Shown here piece by piece: positions 7,127 through 13,985 of a stretch of DNA of 14,820 nt (positions are counted from its first letter, which is position 1; the number at the start of each line of letters is the position of its first letter). This DNA is from Alphaproteobacteria bacterium (GTDB taxonomy: Bacteria; Pseudomonadota; Alphaproteobacteria; ATCC43930; CGMCC-115725). A program made the translations under genes and the position numbers. The stretch spans positions 1-14,820 of the forward strand of contig VAZT01000404.1 of NCBI GenBank assembly GCA_005884825.1, written 5' to 3'. The notes beneath the pieces were generated by a model that was not told the DNA's origin, ran no database searches, and saw nothing but the letters and a program-made list of their open reading frames with translations.

Positions 7127-7555
7127 TCAATCACCGATCCGCGGGGGCCGGCCGCGGCCCAGCGCGCCGTCGGCACGCGCCTTCAGATAGGCCCAGATGT
7201 CGTCGAGATAGGCGACCACGTCCTCGACCTCGCCAAAGGGCGGCATCACATTCTCGCTCGCGGCGTTCACGTTGGTGCGGCCGTTCACGACGATTTCGTT
7301 GAATTCATCCTGCGTCATGTGCTTTACGGAATCGACCAGCGACGGGGCATAAGAGCTGCCGGCCCCGTCCGGTCCGTGGCAGCGCATACACGATTCGGTG
7401 TAGCGACGCCACCCGTTGAAGGTCTTTTTGTCGACCTTGCCGTCTGTGACCGTATAAGGCTTTTCGGCGGATTGGTCGGCTTCTGCCGCCAGCATGGGGC
7501 TAGCTCCCAGAACCAATGCTGCAACAGGGCCAATTAGTGGCGCCAACACTCTCAC
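7127..7555 (-). CDS. xoxG: XoxG-type cytochrome c, electron acceptor of XoxF
   Basis: From GTG 7555 the protein has 142 residues: signal peptide 1-24 (ending PMLAA), a single heme site CMRCH at 56-60 and a later NVMPPFG, whose Met104 is the probable axial ligand. It should be the periplasmic cytochrome that takes electrons from the XoxF quinoprotein. The start is set by GGGAGGG 5 bases upstream. The ATG at 7588 was rejected because it lies inside a strong hairpin and has no ribosome site. It is 74 bases downstream of xoxF and abuts xoxJ. It resembles methanol-metabolism cytochromes more than the cytochrome at 67-441, which has a different heme neighbourhood. Only the two heme cysteines are present. 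Confidence 0.82.
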   Translation of the reverse strand: MRVLAPLIGPVAALVLGASPMLAAEADQSAEKPYTVTDGKVDKKTFNGWRRYTESCMRCHGPDGAGSSYAPSLVDSVKHMTQDEFNEIVVNGRTNVNAASENVMPPFGEVEDVVAYLDDIWAYLKARADGALGRGRPPRIGD

Positions 7556-7560
7556 CAAGT

Positions 7561-7567
7561 CCCTCCC
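7561..7567 (-). promoter_or_regulatory. ribosome binding site deciding the xoxG start
   Basis: GGGAGGG on the - strand lies 5 bases before GTG 7555. It is a near-perfect anti-16S match and rules in favour of GTG over the upstream ATG at 7588. Confidence 0.75.
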
Positions 7568-7570
7568 GAA

Positions 7571-7603
7571 GAAAAGGCCGGCATCCATTTGCGGACGCCG
7601 GCC
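7571..7603 (-). terminator. intercistronic hairpin with T-run between xoxF and xoxG
   Basis: The 11-base arms 7576-7586 and 7593-7603 pair with a single weak (wobble-type) position around a 6-base loop (7587-7592). In the - strand transcript the stem is followed at once by TTTTC. This looks like a leaky intrinsic terminator or a 3'-stabilising stem placed after xoxF and before the xoxG ribosome site. It could set more xoxF than xoxG message. Confidence 0.65.
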
Positions 7604-7629
7604 AAAGTCTTCGTTAGTCTAGTTGATGG

Positions 7630-9414
7630 TCATTCCTGGAGGCCGAAGACCGTCAAGACACCGCCGAGCTGAGTGTAGTTCGCCAATGCCTTGTACGCCC
7701 CGACCGCACCGAGCCCGTCGGTGTCCTTGGTCAGACCCGCTGCCATGCCAATCCCGGCCCAACCGCCCACGCCCGACAGCACGGCAATATATTGCTTGCC
7801 GCCATGGCTGTAGGTGTTGACGTTGCCGATGATCCCGGATGGTGTCTTGAACCGGTAGAGCTCCTTGCCGGACGCCATGTCGACCGCCTTCAGGTAGCCC
7901 TCGAGAGTGCCGTAGAAGACGACATCGCCGGCAGTGGCGAGTGCGCCCGACCAGACCGAGAACGGCTCCGGATCGGACCACACGATCTTGCCGGCGCTCG
8001 GATCCCAGGCAATGAAGTTGCCGAGGTTGTTTTCGCCCTGCGGCGGGAACATCGACAATGTTGCTCCGACATAGGGCTGACCGGCCGTGTACGAGACTTT
8101 GAAAGGCTCATAATCCATGCAGACGTGGTTCGTCGGCACGTAGAAGAGCCCGGTCTTCGGCGAGAAGGCGGCCGGCTGCTGGTCTTTCGAACCGAGCGCG
8201 GCGGGGCAAATCCCCTTCGTGTTCTTATCCTCGCCTTGGGCTTGGGTACTGTACTGCTTGACGACCTCGGGCCGGCCGGTCTGCATGTCGACATGCGTGG
8301 CCCAATTGACCTTCGGGTCGAACTTCTCGGCCACCAGCAGCGCGCCGGTCTCGCGGTTGAGGGTGTACCCAAAACCATTGCGGTCGAAGTGGACGAGCGC
8401 CTTGGTCGGTTGGCCTTTCACGTTGATGTCGGCCAGGATCATCTCGTTGACGCCGTCGTAATCCCATTCGTCATGCGGCGTCATCTGGAAGACCCATTTG
8501 GCGACGCCGGTGTCGGGATTGCGGGCAAAAATGGTCATAGACCATTTGTTGTCCCCCGGCCGCTGCGCCGGGTTCCACGTGCTGGGGTTGCCCGAGCCGT
8601 AATAAATCAAGTTCAGCTGCGGGTCGTAGGAGTACCAGCCCCAGGTATCGCCGCCGCCGATCTTCCACTGGTCGCCTTGCCAGGTCTTCAAGGACGAATC
8701 CTTGCCGACGGGCTTGCCGAGCTCGGTGGTGTTGGCATCGAACAGGATCTGGTCGTCGGGACCCACCGAATAGGCCCGCCATGCCTTCGATCCGTCCTTG
8801 AGATTGTAGGCGGTGACGTGTCCCGGGACACCGAACTCGCCGCCGCTGATGCCGACGATGACCTTGTCCTTGACCACCATCGGGGCGTTGGTCATCGTCT
8901 CGCCCTTTTTTGGATCGCCGTTTTTGACGCTCCAAACCACCTGACCGGTTTTGGCGTCGAGCGCCACGACGGTGGTATCGGCCTGCTCGAAAATGATCTT
9001 GCCGTCGCCATAGGCCACACCCCGGTTGACCGTGTCGCAGCACATCACCGGGATGACTGTCGGATCCTGCTTCGGTTCATACTTCCACAGGATCTGGCCA
9101 TTCTTGTTGAGGTCGAGCGCGAAGATGTTGTTGGGGAACGGTGTATTGACGTACATGACGTCGCCGATAACGAGGGGACCTCCCTCGTGGCCGCGCAAAA
9201 CTCCCGTCGAGAAGGTCCACAGCGGACGAAGATTCTTGGCGTTGTCTTTGTTGATCTGGTTGAGCTCGCTGTAACGCCAGTTCGCATAATTGCCAGTGGG
9301 CATCACCCACTGGTTGGGGTCTTTCGAGAGCTTGATCAGCTCGTCATTGGCACTGGCGCCGCCCGCAACCAGGGCGAATGCCGAGAGTGCGAGCCAGAAT
9401 CGTAGTGATTTCAT
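7630..9414 (-). CDS. xoxF: XoxF-type lanthanide-dependent methanol dehydrogenase (PQQ quinoprotein)
   Basis: This 594-residue protein is the usual length for the large subunit of PQQ methanol dehydrogenase. It has a signal peptide (1-22, cut after GGASA) and an eight-bladed propeller. The adjacent pair Cys125-Cys126 forms the ring disulfide next to PQQ. Metal ligands are Glu193 (GGEFG) and Asn276 (SGNPS). The catalytic Asp318 is followed two residues on by Asp320 in DEWDYDG. This extra Asp is the marker of rare-earth XoxF enzymes; calcium MxaF enzymes have Ala there. It oxidises methanol or other primary alcohols to the aldehyde in the periplasm and reduces a cytochrome c, here XoxG. No small subunit (mxaI) is linked, as expected for XoxF. 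The ATG has GGGAGGG 9 bases upstream. Confidence 0.97.
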   Translation of the reverse strand: MKSLRFWLALSAFALVAGGASANDELIKLSKDPNQWVMPTGNYANWRYSELNQINKDNAKNLRPLWTFSTGVLRGHEGGPLVIGDVMYVNTPFPNNIFALDLNKNGQILWKYEPKQDPTVIPVMCCDTVNRGVAYGDGKIIFEQADTTVVALDAKTGQVVWSVKNGDPKKGETMTNAPMVVKDKVIVGISGGEFGVPGHVTAYNLKDGSKAWRAYSVGPDDQILFDANTTELGKPVGKDSSLKTWQGDQWKIGGGDTWGWYSYDPQLNLIYYGSGNPSTWNPAQRPGDNKWSMTIFARNPDTGVAKWVFQMTPHDEWDYDGVNEMILADINVKGQPTKALVHFDRNGFGYTLNRETGALLVAEKFDPKVNWATHVDMQTGRPEVVKQYSTQAQGEDKNTKGICPAALGSKDQQPAAFSPKTGLFYVPTNHVCMDYEPFKVSYTAGQPYVGATLSMFPPQGENNLGNFIAWDPSAGKIVWSDPEPFSVWSGALATAGDVVFYGTLEGYLKAVDMASGKELYRFKTPSGIIGNVNTYSHGGKQYIAVLSGVGGWAGIGMAAGLTKDTDGLGAVGAYKALANYTQLGGVLTVFGLQE

Positions 9415-9462
9415 CGCCTTCTTCCCTCCCGACCTTGCTTACGTTAATAGGTTAAGGCGATG

Positions 9463-9491
9463 ATGCTATTTCACTTCGGGTTAACGCACAA
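9463..9491 (-). promoter_or_regulatory. candidate sigma-70-like promoter of xoxF
   Basis: TTGTGC (9486-9491) and TAGCAT (9463-9468) lie on the - strand with a 17-base spacer, about 50 bases before the xoxF ATG. The match is only moderate. The element touches the last codons of the small upstream gene. GTTAA occurs three times close by (9443, 9451, 9480), which could be an operator or chance. Confidence 0.3.
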
Positions 9492-9494
9492 GCG

Positions 9495-9695
9495 CTACGC
9501 CGGCTTTTGCCGCGGTATGTTCTTCTCGCACCGCCAGCGGGACAGCATCCATTTCGGATGCTCAGAGAGCCATTCCGCGGCATAGTGTTGGCCCCGCACC
9601 AGGCACGCCTCGAGCGACAGATCATCGATGGGACGCTGCTCGGTGCAGGAAGTAGGAGCACCCTGCAGGCAAAAGACGAGCACAAGCGCGGTCAA
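9495..9695 (-). CDS. small Cys-containing protein upstream of xoxF, function unknown
   Basis: The 66-residue product starts at TTG 9695, has a short hydrophobic N-terminus (TALVLVFCL) and then a Cys-rich polar part with Cys17, Cys31 and Cys56. The pattern TSC-x2-QRP, SLEACLVRGQ, AAEWLSEHPKW and RWRC resembles small conserved alphaproteobacterial proteins that I have seen only as hypothetical. AAGGA, 7 bases upstream, supports the TTG, and an in-frame TGA just before it leaves little room for another start. It reads towards xoxF with an 80-base gap and may be co-transcribed with it. An overlapping frame on the same strand (9452-9685) is lower in quality and was dropped. Location in the periplasm or membrane is a guess. 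Confidence 0.6.
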   Translation of the reverse strand: MTALVLVFCLQGAPTSCTEQRPIDDLSLEACLVRGQHYAAEWLSEHPKWMLSRWRCEKNIPRQKPA

Positions 9696-10093
9696 TGGAT
9701 ATTCCTTTCACTGGACGGCTGAAGAACGAATCTCGCCGGGCTTTCGATCCCGATTACTTGACGATCGGCTTCCTCTTGCTCTCGCTCGCGGCAGGACCTG
9801 TGTACGCCGCGGACAACGATTATCCGACTTCTGCGCGGGCCGACTACGTGATCGGGTGTATGGCAGCCAACGGCAATACCCACGAGGCGCTCTTGAAGTG
9901 CTCCTGCGCGATCGACACGATCGCCTCGCTGATGCCCTATTCGCATTACGAGCAGGCGGAAACCGCCCTCAGCCTCCAGGCCGGCGGCGGGGTCGGCGGG
10001 CGGGTCGGGCTCTTCCGTGATCCGCCCCAGGTCAAGGCGGTCATCGAAGAGCTGCACCGGGCCCAGGCGGAGGCCAATCTCCAGTGCCGATGA
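9695..10093 (+). CDS. secreted four-cysteine protein of unknown function, xox-associated
   Basis: The 132-residue protein from ATG 9695 has a hydrophobic segment at 22-38 ending PVYAAD, so it is probably exported. The mature part carries Cys55, Cys69, Cys71 and Cys131, the first three in GCMAANGNTHEALLKCSC. This could give two disulfides or a metal site. I recall similar proteins as conserved hypotheticals near quinoprotein genes, without a function. The start is uncertain. ATG 9695 has no ribosome site and begins on the very base where the divergent small gene begins. TTG 9758 would give a more compact signal peptide and leave 62 bases for regulation. The gene ends 2 bases before the stop of the SoxYZ-like gene. 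Confidence 0.75.
   Translation: MDIPFTGRLKNESRRAFDPDYLTIGFLLLSLAAGPVYAADNDYPTSARADYVIGCMAANGNTHEALLKCSCAIDTIASLMPYSHYEQAETALSLQAGGGVGGRVGLFRDPPQVKAVIEELHRAQAEANLQCR
9703..9707 (-). promoter_or_regulatory. ribosome binding site supporting the TTG start of the small gene
   Basis: AAGGA on the - strand stands 7 bases before TTG 9695. It is the main evidence that the small 9495-9695 frame is translated. It lies inside the first codons proposed for the + strand gene. Confidence 0.45.
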
Positions 10094-10095
10094 GC

Positions 10096-10926
10096 TCACA
10101 TCTGCGCTGCCGCCGGAACGGGCCAGCTTTGACTGAAATGCCGCTGGCTGCTGTCGAGAATTTCCGCCTTGATCACCCCCGGGGCCAACGGGTCGGAAGG
10201 GCGGAAGCCGAAGTTGAAACTCGGATCCTCGCTGATGGCAATATCGGACTCGAGCCGAAATACCGGCTGGCCGTTATAGGTAACCTCGAGCGTTTGCATG
10301 AAATCAGCCGGGATATAGTTGCGCGTGACTTGGTCCATCTGCAGCCCCGAACTATTCGGATGGCTGATCAACAGCTTCACTCCTAGCGGCTCCTCCGGCC
10401 TCGATCGGTCCGCGAGGTTCAATTTCATCTTGCCGAGGCGTTCGAGGGCGAGAGCCTGGTCCTTGCCGGCGGGCGCCGAGCAGCCGCCGGCCGCCTTGAT
10501 GAACCGCGCGGTCGCGTAGAGCCGGCCGTCCGCGGTTTCGGCAACAGCGTGGAGATAGGTGTAGTCGTCGATGCGGACCCGGGTCGCGATTTCCCGTGCG
10601 TCCGCGATCGGCCCGAGCACGAAATGCGCCGCGAGCGGCGACGGGTTGTTGTCGATGACGAGATAAAGGCCGCGGATTTCGGGAGCGAGCGTCTCCGCGA
10701 CGCGGATCGCCACGGGTACAGTTGCGGCATCCTCGGCGCGTGCCGGGGCATCGATTGCGACGAGATCTCCGGCATCTTCGACGACGCGGTAGCCAAAGAT
10801 CGCGTGCCGGAGATCGGCCCAGCGGGCCATACGTTCGGCCTCGGTCGGTTCGGCGCGAGCCAGTCCCGGCAGCGCAAGCCAGAGAACCAGAGCGGCTCGA
10901 CCAAGCAGGGTTGGGGTCACTCCCAT
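10096..10926 (-). CDS. quinoprotein-dehydrogenase-associated SoxYZ-like carrier protein (fused)
   Basis: The 276-residue protein has a signal peptide (1-25, cut after LARA) and then two parts. Residues about 35-160 resemble SoxY. They carry AAGGCSAPAG with a lone Cys149, matching the idea of the SoxY swinging-arm cysteine but internal instead of at the C-terminus. Residues about 165-276 resemble SoxZ, including SHPNSSG and the NYIP and FNFGF segments. In sulfur oxidation SoxYZ carries sulfur intermediates on that cysteine; here the cargo is unknown. No other sox genes are present. ATG 10926 has AAGGAG 5 bases upstream and overlaps the metallohydrolase gene by 10 bases. The long open extension to 11253 lies inside that gene and is not coding. 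Confidence 0.87.
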   Translation of the reverse strand: MGVTPTLLGRAALVLWLALPGLARAEPTEAERMARWADLRHAIFGYRVVEDAGDLVAIDAPARAEDAATVPVAIRVAETLAPEIRGLYLVIDNNPSPLAAHFVLGPIADAREIATRVRIDDYTYLHAVAETADGRLYATARFIKAAGGCSAPAGKDQALALERLGKMKLNLADRSRPEEPLGVKLLISHPNSSGLQMDQVTRNYIPADFMQTLEVTYNGQPVFRLESDIAISEDPSFNFGFRPSDPLAPGVIKAEILDSSQRHFSQSWPVPAAAQM

Positions 10927-11939
10927 TCGAGCTCCTTGTAGCTCGCCGTTACATTGCGCGGGTGATACTCGTCGAACAGCAGCCATTTCCCGCGTTCGGA
11001 GTTTGCGACTTGCCGATAGGCATTGGCAATGCCGATCCCGGACTTGATCGCCGCGCGCGTATCGTGCGCGACGGCTTCGAGGTAGCGCTGCTCGGGTTCT
11101 TCTGCTGCCGGCCACGACACGGATACCGGACCATGCCCGGGAACAGCCCGATCCGCCGATATGGTGGTCAATTCGTTTAGCTGCTTCAGCCAGCCGAGAA
11201 GACTGCCATCGATGACCGGGATGCGGTCGACAAACAGCAGATCGGCGAGCCATAGAGTACGGGTTTTCTGATCATAGATTGTCAGGTCGTTGTCGGTATG
11301 AGCCGGCCCGTGCGCCCGCAGGGTGAGACGCCGGCTGCCCAGATCGAGATCGAGCGTGTCGGAAACGAGAACCGTCGGCGGCACGATCTGGGTGCCGCTC
11401 GCCTCCTCACCGAGGGTGTTCTGCAACCTGCGGAGGTAATAGTCGCCGCGCTGCGCAAGGGCGCCCGGCAGTTTGGCATGCCCGACAAAATCGGGGTGGT
11501 CGTTGCGGAAGGCAGCCGCCCCGAAGATATGGTCGGGATGGACGTGAGTCAGGATCACATAGCGGATCGGCCGATCTGTTTGGGCGCGGATCGCTGCGCG
11601 CAGCGCGCTGCCCTCCGCGAAGCTTCCGCCGGGGTCGATGACCGCCACGGCCTGATCGCCGATGATAAAGCCGACATTGGCGATCGCATCCTCATTTGCC
11701 GCAGACGCCTCCTCGTGCACTCCGTTGTGGACAAAGATGCCGGACGCGATTTCCGTCACCGGCAGCGCGGCGGTCTCCGCACGACTTGCCGTCGCCCCGA
11801 GCACGACAGCGACAGCGAGGACGGCCGACCTCCTGATAATACTGGCGAAAAACAGGAGAAGCCCGGCCCGGGCAAGGGGTCCAGCTTGGCGCTCTATTGG
11901 CGCCTCGACGCGGGAGCAAGAAACCAACCGGATCGGCAT
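10917..11939 (-). CDS. quinoprotein relay system zinc metallohydrolase (MBL fold), secreted
   Basis: This 340-residue protein is a metallo-beta-lactamase-fold hydrolase with HVHPDH at 132-137, His214 in PAHTDND, Asp233 in LADLLF and His269 in PGHG. Together these form a complete two-metal site. A hydrophobic segment at about 37-54, after RR and ending SRA, is a signal peptide. This makes the N-terminus unusually long (about 35 residues before it), and the true start may be downstream; no good ribosome site is seen at ATG 11939. The family is SoxH-related and named for its linkage to quinoproteins. It overlaps the SoxYZ-like gene by 10 bases, so the pair is one unit, and the enzyme may release cargo from the carrier cysteine. 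That is inference. Confidence 0.87.
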   Translation of the reverse strand: MPIRLVSCSRVEAPIERQAGPLARAGLLLFFASIIRRSAVLAVAVVLGATASRAETAALPVTEIASGIFVHNGVHEEASAANEDAIANVGFIIGDQAVAVIDPGGSFAEGSALRAAIRAQTDRPIRYVILTHVHPDHIFGAAAFRNDHPDFVGHAKLPGALAQRGDYYLRRLQNTLGEEASGTQIVPPTVLVSDTLDLDLGSRRLTLRAHGPAHTDNDLTIYDQKTRTLWLADLLFVDRIPVIDGSLLGWLKQLNELTTISADRAVPGHGPVSVSWPAAEEPEQRYLEAVAHDTRAAIKSGIGIANAYRQVANSERGKWLLFDEYHPRNVTASYKELEWE

Positions 11940-12056
11940 CCCGCGTGGATATCATGCCATTGCGGCTATTTTTGGGGCCTGCGACGTGAGGCCCGTTAAG
12001 CGCGTAACCAGCCGGTTGCGACTTGATACGGCCAATCCGTCTACATCGCTAATTCG
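11940..12056. other. intergenic gap between mucR and the metallohydrolase gene
   Basis: These 117 bases between two - strand genes hold no convincing terminator. The only dyad seen is a weak AACC/GGTT pair near 12007-12018. A promoter for the metallohydrolase pair should lie here, but none could be assigned. Confidence 0.4.
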
Positions 12057-12494
12057 TCACGCCTTGGCGCGGCGGGGCCTGCCCCGCGGCCGGCTGCGCT
12101 TACGGCCGAGGCCGAGTTCTTTCGCCATTGTCGAGCGCTGTTCGGAATAGGCGGGCGCAGTCAGCGGATGATCGCTCGCCAGATCCCAACGCCGCAAATA
12201 TTCGGCGGTCTGCAATCCATGCCGGGTTCCGAGATGCCGTCGCAAAGTCTTCCCCCGGAAGCCGCATTCGAGGCAGACGACGTGATCATGTTGCACGGAC
12301 CGCCGAATCGGCACCGCCGGCGTGCGCGGCACCGGCACCGGCACGGGTTTTCCGAGATCGCGCAGAGCCTGCTGCACCGAGATGATCAGGGCCGGCAACT
12401 GCTCGGGTGACAGTGTATGATTGCCGACATAGCTTGCGATGATCTTGGTTACCGGACGCAGATCGATGTCCTTTTCGGTATTTTCGGAATTCAT
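12057..12494 (-). CDS. mucR: MucR/Ros family zinc-finger transcriptional regulator with AT-hook-like tail
   Basis: The 145-residue protein has the MucR layout: an acidic N-terminal helical oligomerisation part (about 1-48), a Pro/Val linker and a Ros-type zinc finger. The finger has Cys74, Cys77, His87 and His92 in CLECG...RRHLGTRHGL, followed by YLRRWDLASDHPLTAPAYSEQRS. MucR proteins are alphaproteobacterial DNA-bridging regulators of surface polysaccharides, motility and cell-cycle genes that bind AT-rich DNA. The C-terminal 15 residues are very basic and include PRGRP, the core of an AT-hook, which may add minor-groove binding. AGGAAGAG upstream serves as ribosome site. There is no direct evidence that it controls the xox genes. 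Confidence 0.93.
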   Translation of the reverse strand: MNSENTEKDIDLRPVTKIIASYVGNHTLSPEQLPALIISVQQALRDLGKPVPVPVPRTPAVPIRRSVQHDHVVCLECGFRGKTLRRHLGTRHGLQTAEYLRRWDLASDHPLTAPAYSEQRSTMAKELGLGRKRSRPRGRPRRAKA

Positions 12495-12556
12495 GACTGC
12501 TTCTCTTCCTGCCGCTCAATCTTCGAGTCTCCCTGCATACAGCATACCGCAAGCCG

Positions 12557-12585
12557 ATTAAAATGATTTTTACTGCCGAATTCAA
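12557..12585 (-). promoter_or_regulatory. predicted sigma-70 promoter of mucR in an AT-rich patch
   Basis: TTGAAT (12580-12585) and TTTAAT (12557-12562) on the - strand are separated by exactly 17 bases, and the -10 matches the consensus at five of six positions. The patch 12555-12600 is strikingly AT-rich against its surroundings. Such patches are what MucR proteins bind, so autoregulation is plausible. The rest of the 12495-12731 gap shows no other clear signal; the divergent SDR promoter must also lie in it. Confidence 0.45.
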
Positions 12586-12731
12586 AGCGGTGAAAAATTG
12601 CGACGCGGCCGGCAAGTCTAGTCGCGGGGCAACGCGCAACCGAATGGAACAAAATGGGGATGATGATCCTGTTTCGGAAAATCGCTCGATGCGGCATGAT
12701 TGGACGCCGCAATCGCTGATCAGAGGGCACG

Positions 12732-13496
12732 ATGGATTTGTTCGATTTGTCGGGGAAGGTCGCGATCGTGACCGGGTCGAGCCGCGGCATCGGCCGGGCG
12801 ATCGCCGAGGCGTTCGCCGAGGCCGGCGGCCGGGTCGTAATCTCCGCGCGCAACCTCGCACCCTGCGAGGAGGTCGCAGCAGCGATCCGCGCGAAGGGCG
12901 GTGAGGCGATCGCGCAGACGGCACGCATCTCGGACAAAGCGCAGCTCGAAAGCCTCGTCGCCAAGACCCGCGAGGCTTGGGGCCGCATCGACATTCTCGT
13001 CTGCAATGCGGCGGTCAATCCGCATTACGGCTCGCTCGAAAAGCTGACGGACGAAGTATTCGAGCGCATGATGGTCAATAATGTGCTGAGCAATCTTTGG
13101 CTGTCGCGCCTAGTGGCGCCCGAGATGCGCGGGCGGCGCGACGGCTCGATCATCTACATCATTTCTGTCGCCGCCGTGCGCGCGACGACGGTGCTCGGCA
13201 TGTACGGGGTCACCAAGGCCGCCGATTACGCCCTCTGTCGTAACCTCGCCGCCGAATGGGGCCCCGACAATGTGCGGGTCAACTGCATCGCCCCGGGTCT
13301 CGTCAAGACCGAGTTCGCGCGCGTGCTCTACGAGGACCCGCAGCGCCGCGCCGCCCGGGAAGCCGCGACGCCGTTGCGCCGGCTCGGTGAGCCCGAGGAC
13401 ATCGCAGGCGTCGCGCTGATGCTGGCCTCGCGCGCCGGCGCCTTCATCACCGGCCAGACGATCATCGTCGACGGCGGCACGACGATCGCGCCGTGA
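12732..13496 (+). CDS. SDR family NAD(P)-dependent oxidoreductase
   Basis: The 254-residue protein is a classical short-chain dehydrogenase/reductase of typical length. It has the dinucleotide-binding motif TGSSRGIG (14-21), the NAAV strand motif (92-95), catalytic Ser145, and Tyr158 with Lys162 in YGVTK. It also has the PGLVKTEF region and the C-terminal GQTIIVDGG. It should reduce a carbonyl or oxidise an alcohol in the cytoplasm. The residue after beta-2 is Arg40 (SARN), which often favours NADPH, but this is only a hint. GAGGG lies 4 bases before the ATG. It is divergent from mucR and 28 bases ahead of the NTF2-like gene, probably as one operon with it and the ThDP enzyme. The substrate cannot be read from the sequence. 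Confidence 0.93.
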   Translation: MDLFDLSGKVAIVTGSSRGIGRAIAEAFAEAGGRVVISARNLAPCEEVAAAIRAKGGEAIAQTARISDKAQLESLVAKTREAWGRIDILVCNAAVNPHYGSLEKLTDEVFERMMVNNVLSNLWLSRLVAPEMRGRRDGSIIYIISVAAVRATTVLGMYGVTKAADYALCRNLAAEWGPDNVRVNCIAPGLVKTEFARVLYEDPQRRAAREAATPLRRLGEPEDIAGVALMLASRAGAFITGQTIIVDGGTTIAP

Positions 13497-13524
13497 TGCG
13501 ACTATTCACTGCGGAGGAAATAAG

Positions 13525-13950
13525 ATGTGGCGGATTGTGATGATCATCGGCTGCTTGAGCCTCGGCGCGCCGGCGCTCGCCCAGAACAAGACGACGATCG
13601 AGAAGCTCAACGACGCCTGGACGGCGGCTTTCAACAAGGGCGACGCCGCCGCGGTAGCGGCGCTCTACACCGAGGACGCCTATGTCCTCCCGCCGGGCTC
13701 TTCAATGGTCAAGGGGCGCGCCGCTATCGAGGCGTTCTGGCGCCAAGCGGCGCAGCAAATGACTGACGCCAAGCTGACGACCGTCGATGTCCTGCCGCTC
13801 GGCCGCTCCGCAGCGCGAGAAGTCGGCACGGTCACCCTGAAGACGAAGTCGCAGCCGCCGCAGGAAGTTGTCGGGAAATACGTCGTTGTCTGGCGCAAGA
13901 TAGGTCGCGACTGGAAACTTGCGACCGACATCTGGAACACCGATAAGTAA
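13525..13950 (+). CDS. secreted SnoaL/DUF4440-like (NTF2 fold) protein
   Basis: This 141-residue protein has a signal peptide (1-19, cut after APALA) and one NTF2/SnoaL-like domain. It reads IEKLNDAWTAAFNKGDAAAV, ALYTEDAYVLPPGS, GRAAIEAFW, and ends KYVVVWRKIGRDWKLATDIWN. This is the pattern of the SgcJ/EcaC/DUF4440 group. Members are cone-shaped ligand-binding or enzyme folds with diverse or unknown activity. Being exported, it does not obviously share a compartment with its cytoplasmic neighbours. GGAGG 7 bases upstream of ATG confirms the start. Confidence 0.87.
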   Translation: MWRIVMIIGCLSLGAPALAQNKTTIEKLNDAWTAAFNKGDAAAVAALYTEDAYVLPPGSSMVKGRAAIEAFWRQAAQQMTDAKLTTVDVLPLGRSAAREVGTVTLKTKSQPPQEVVGKYVVVWRKIGRDWKLATDIWNTDK

Positions 13951-13985
13951 ATCGCTTTCGCTTCTGCCATTCCAGGAGGGAAACA

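Noticed and set aside
7556..7588. ATG 7588 as the xoxG start
   Set aside because: It falls inside the intercistronic stem, has no ribosome site, and puts extra residues before the signal peptide; GTG 7555 has GGGAGGG.
7792..9405. 537-residue + strand open frame
   Set aside because: It lies wholly antisense to xoxF, whose motifs are complete. It is a product of high GC content and shows no recognisable domain.
10927..11253. 109-residue N-terminal extension of the SoxYZ-like protein
   Set aside because: It lies in another frame of the metallohydrolase gene. A signal peptide and ribosome site place the start at 10926.
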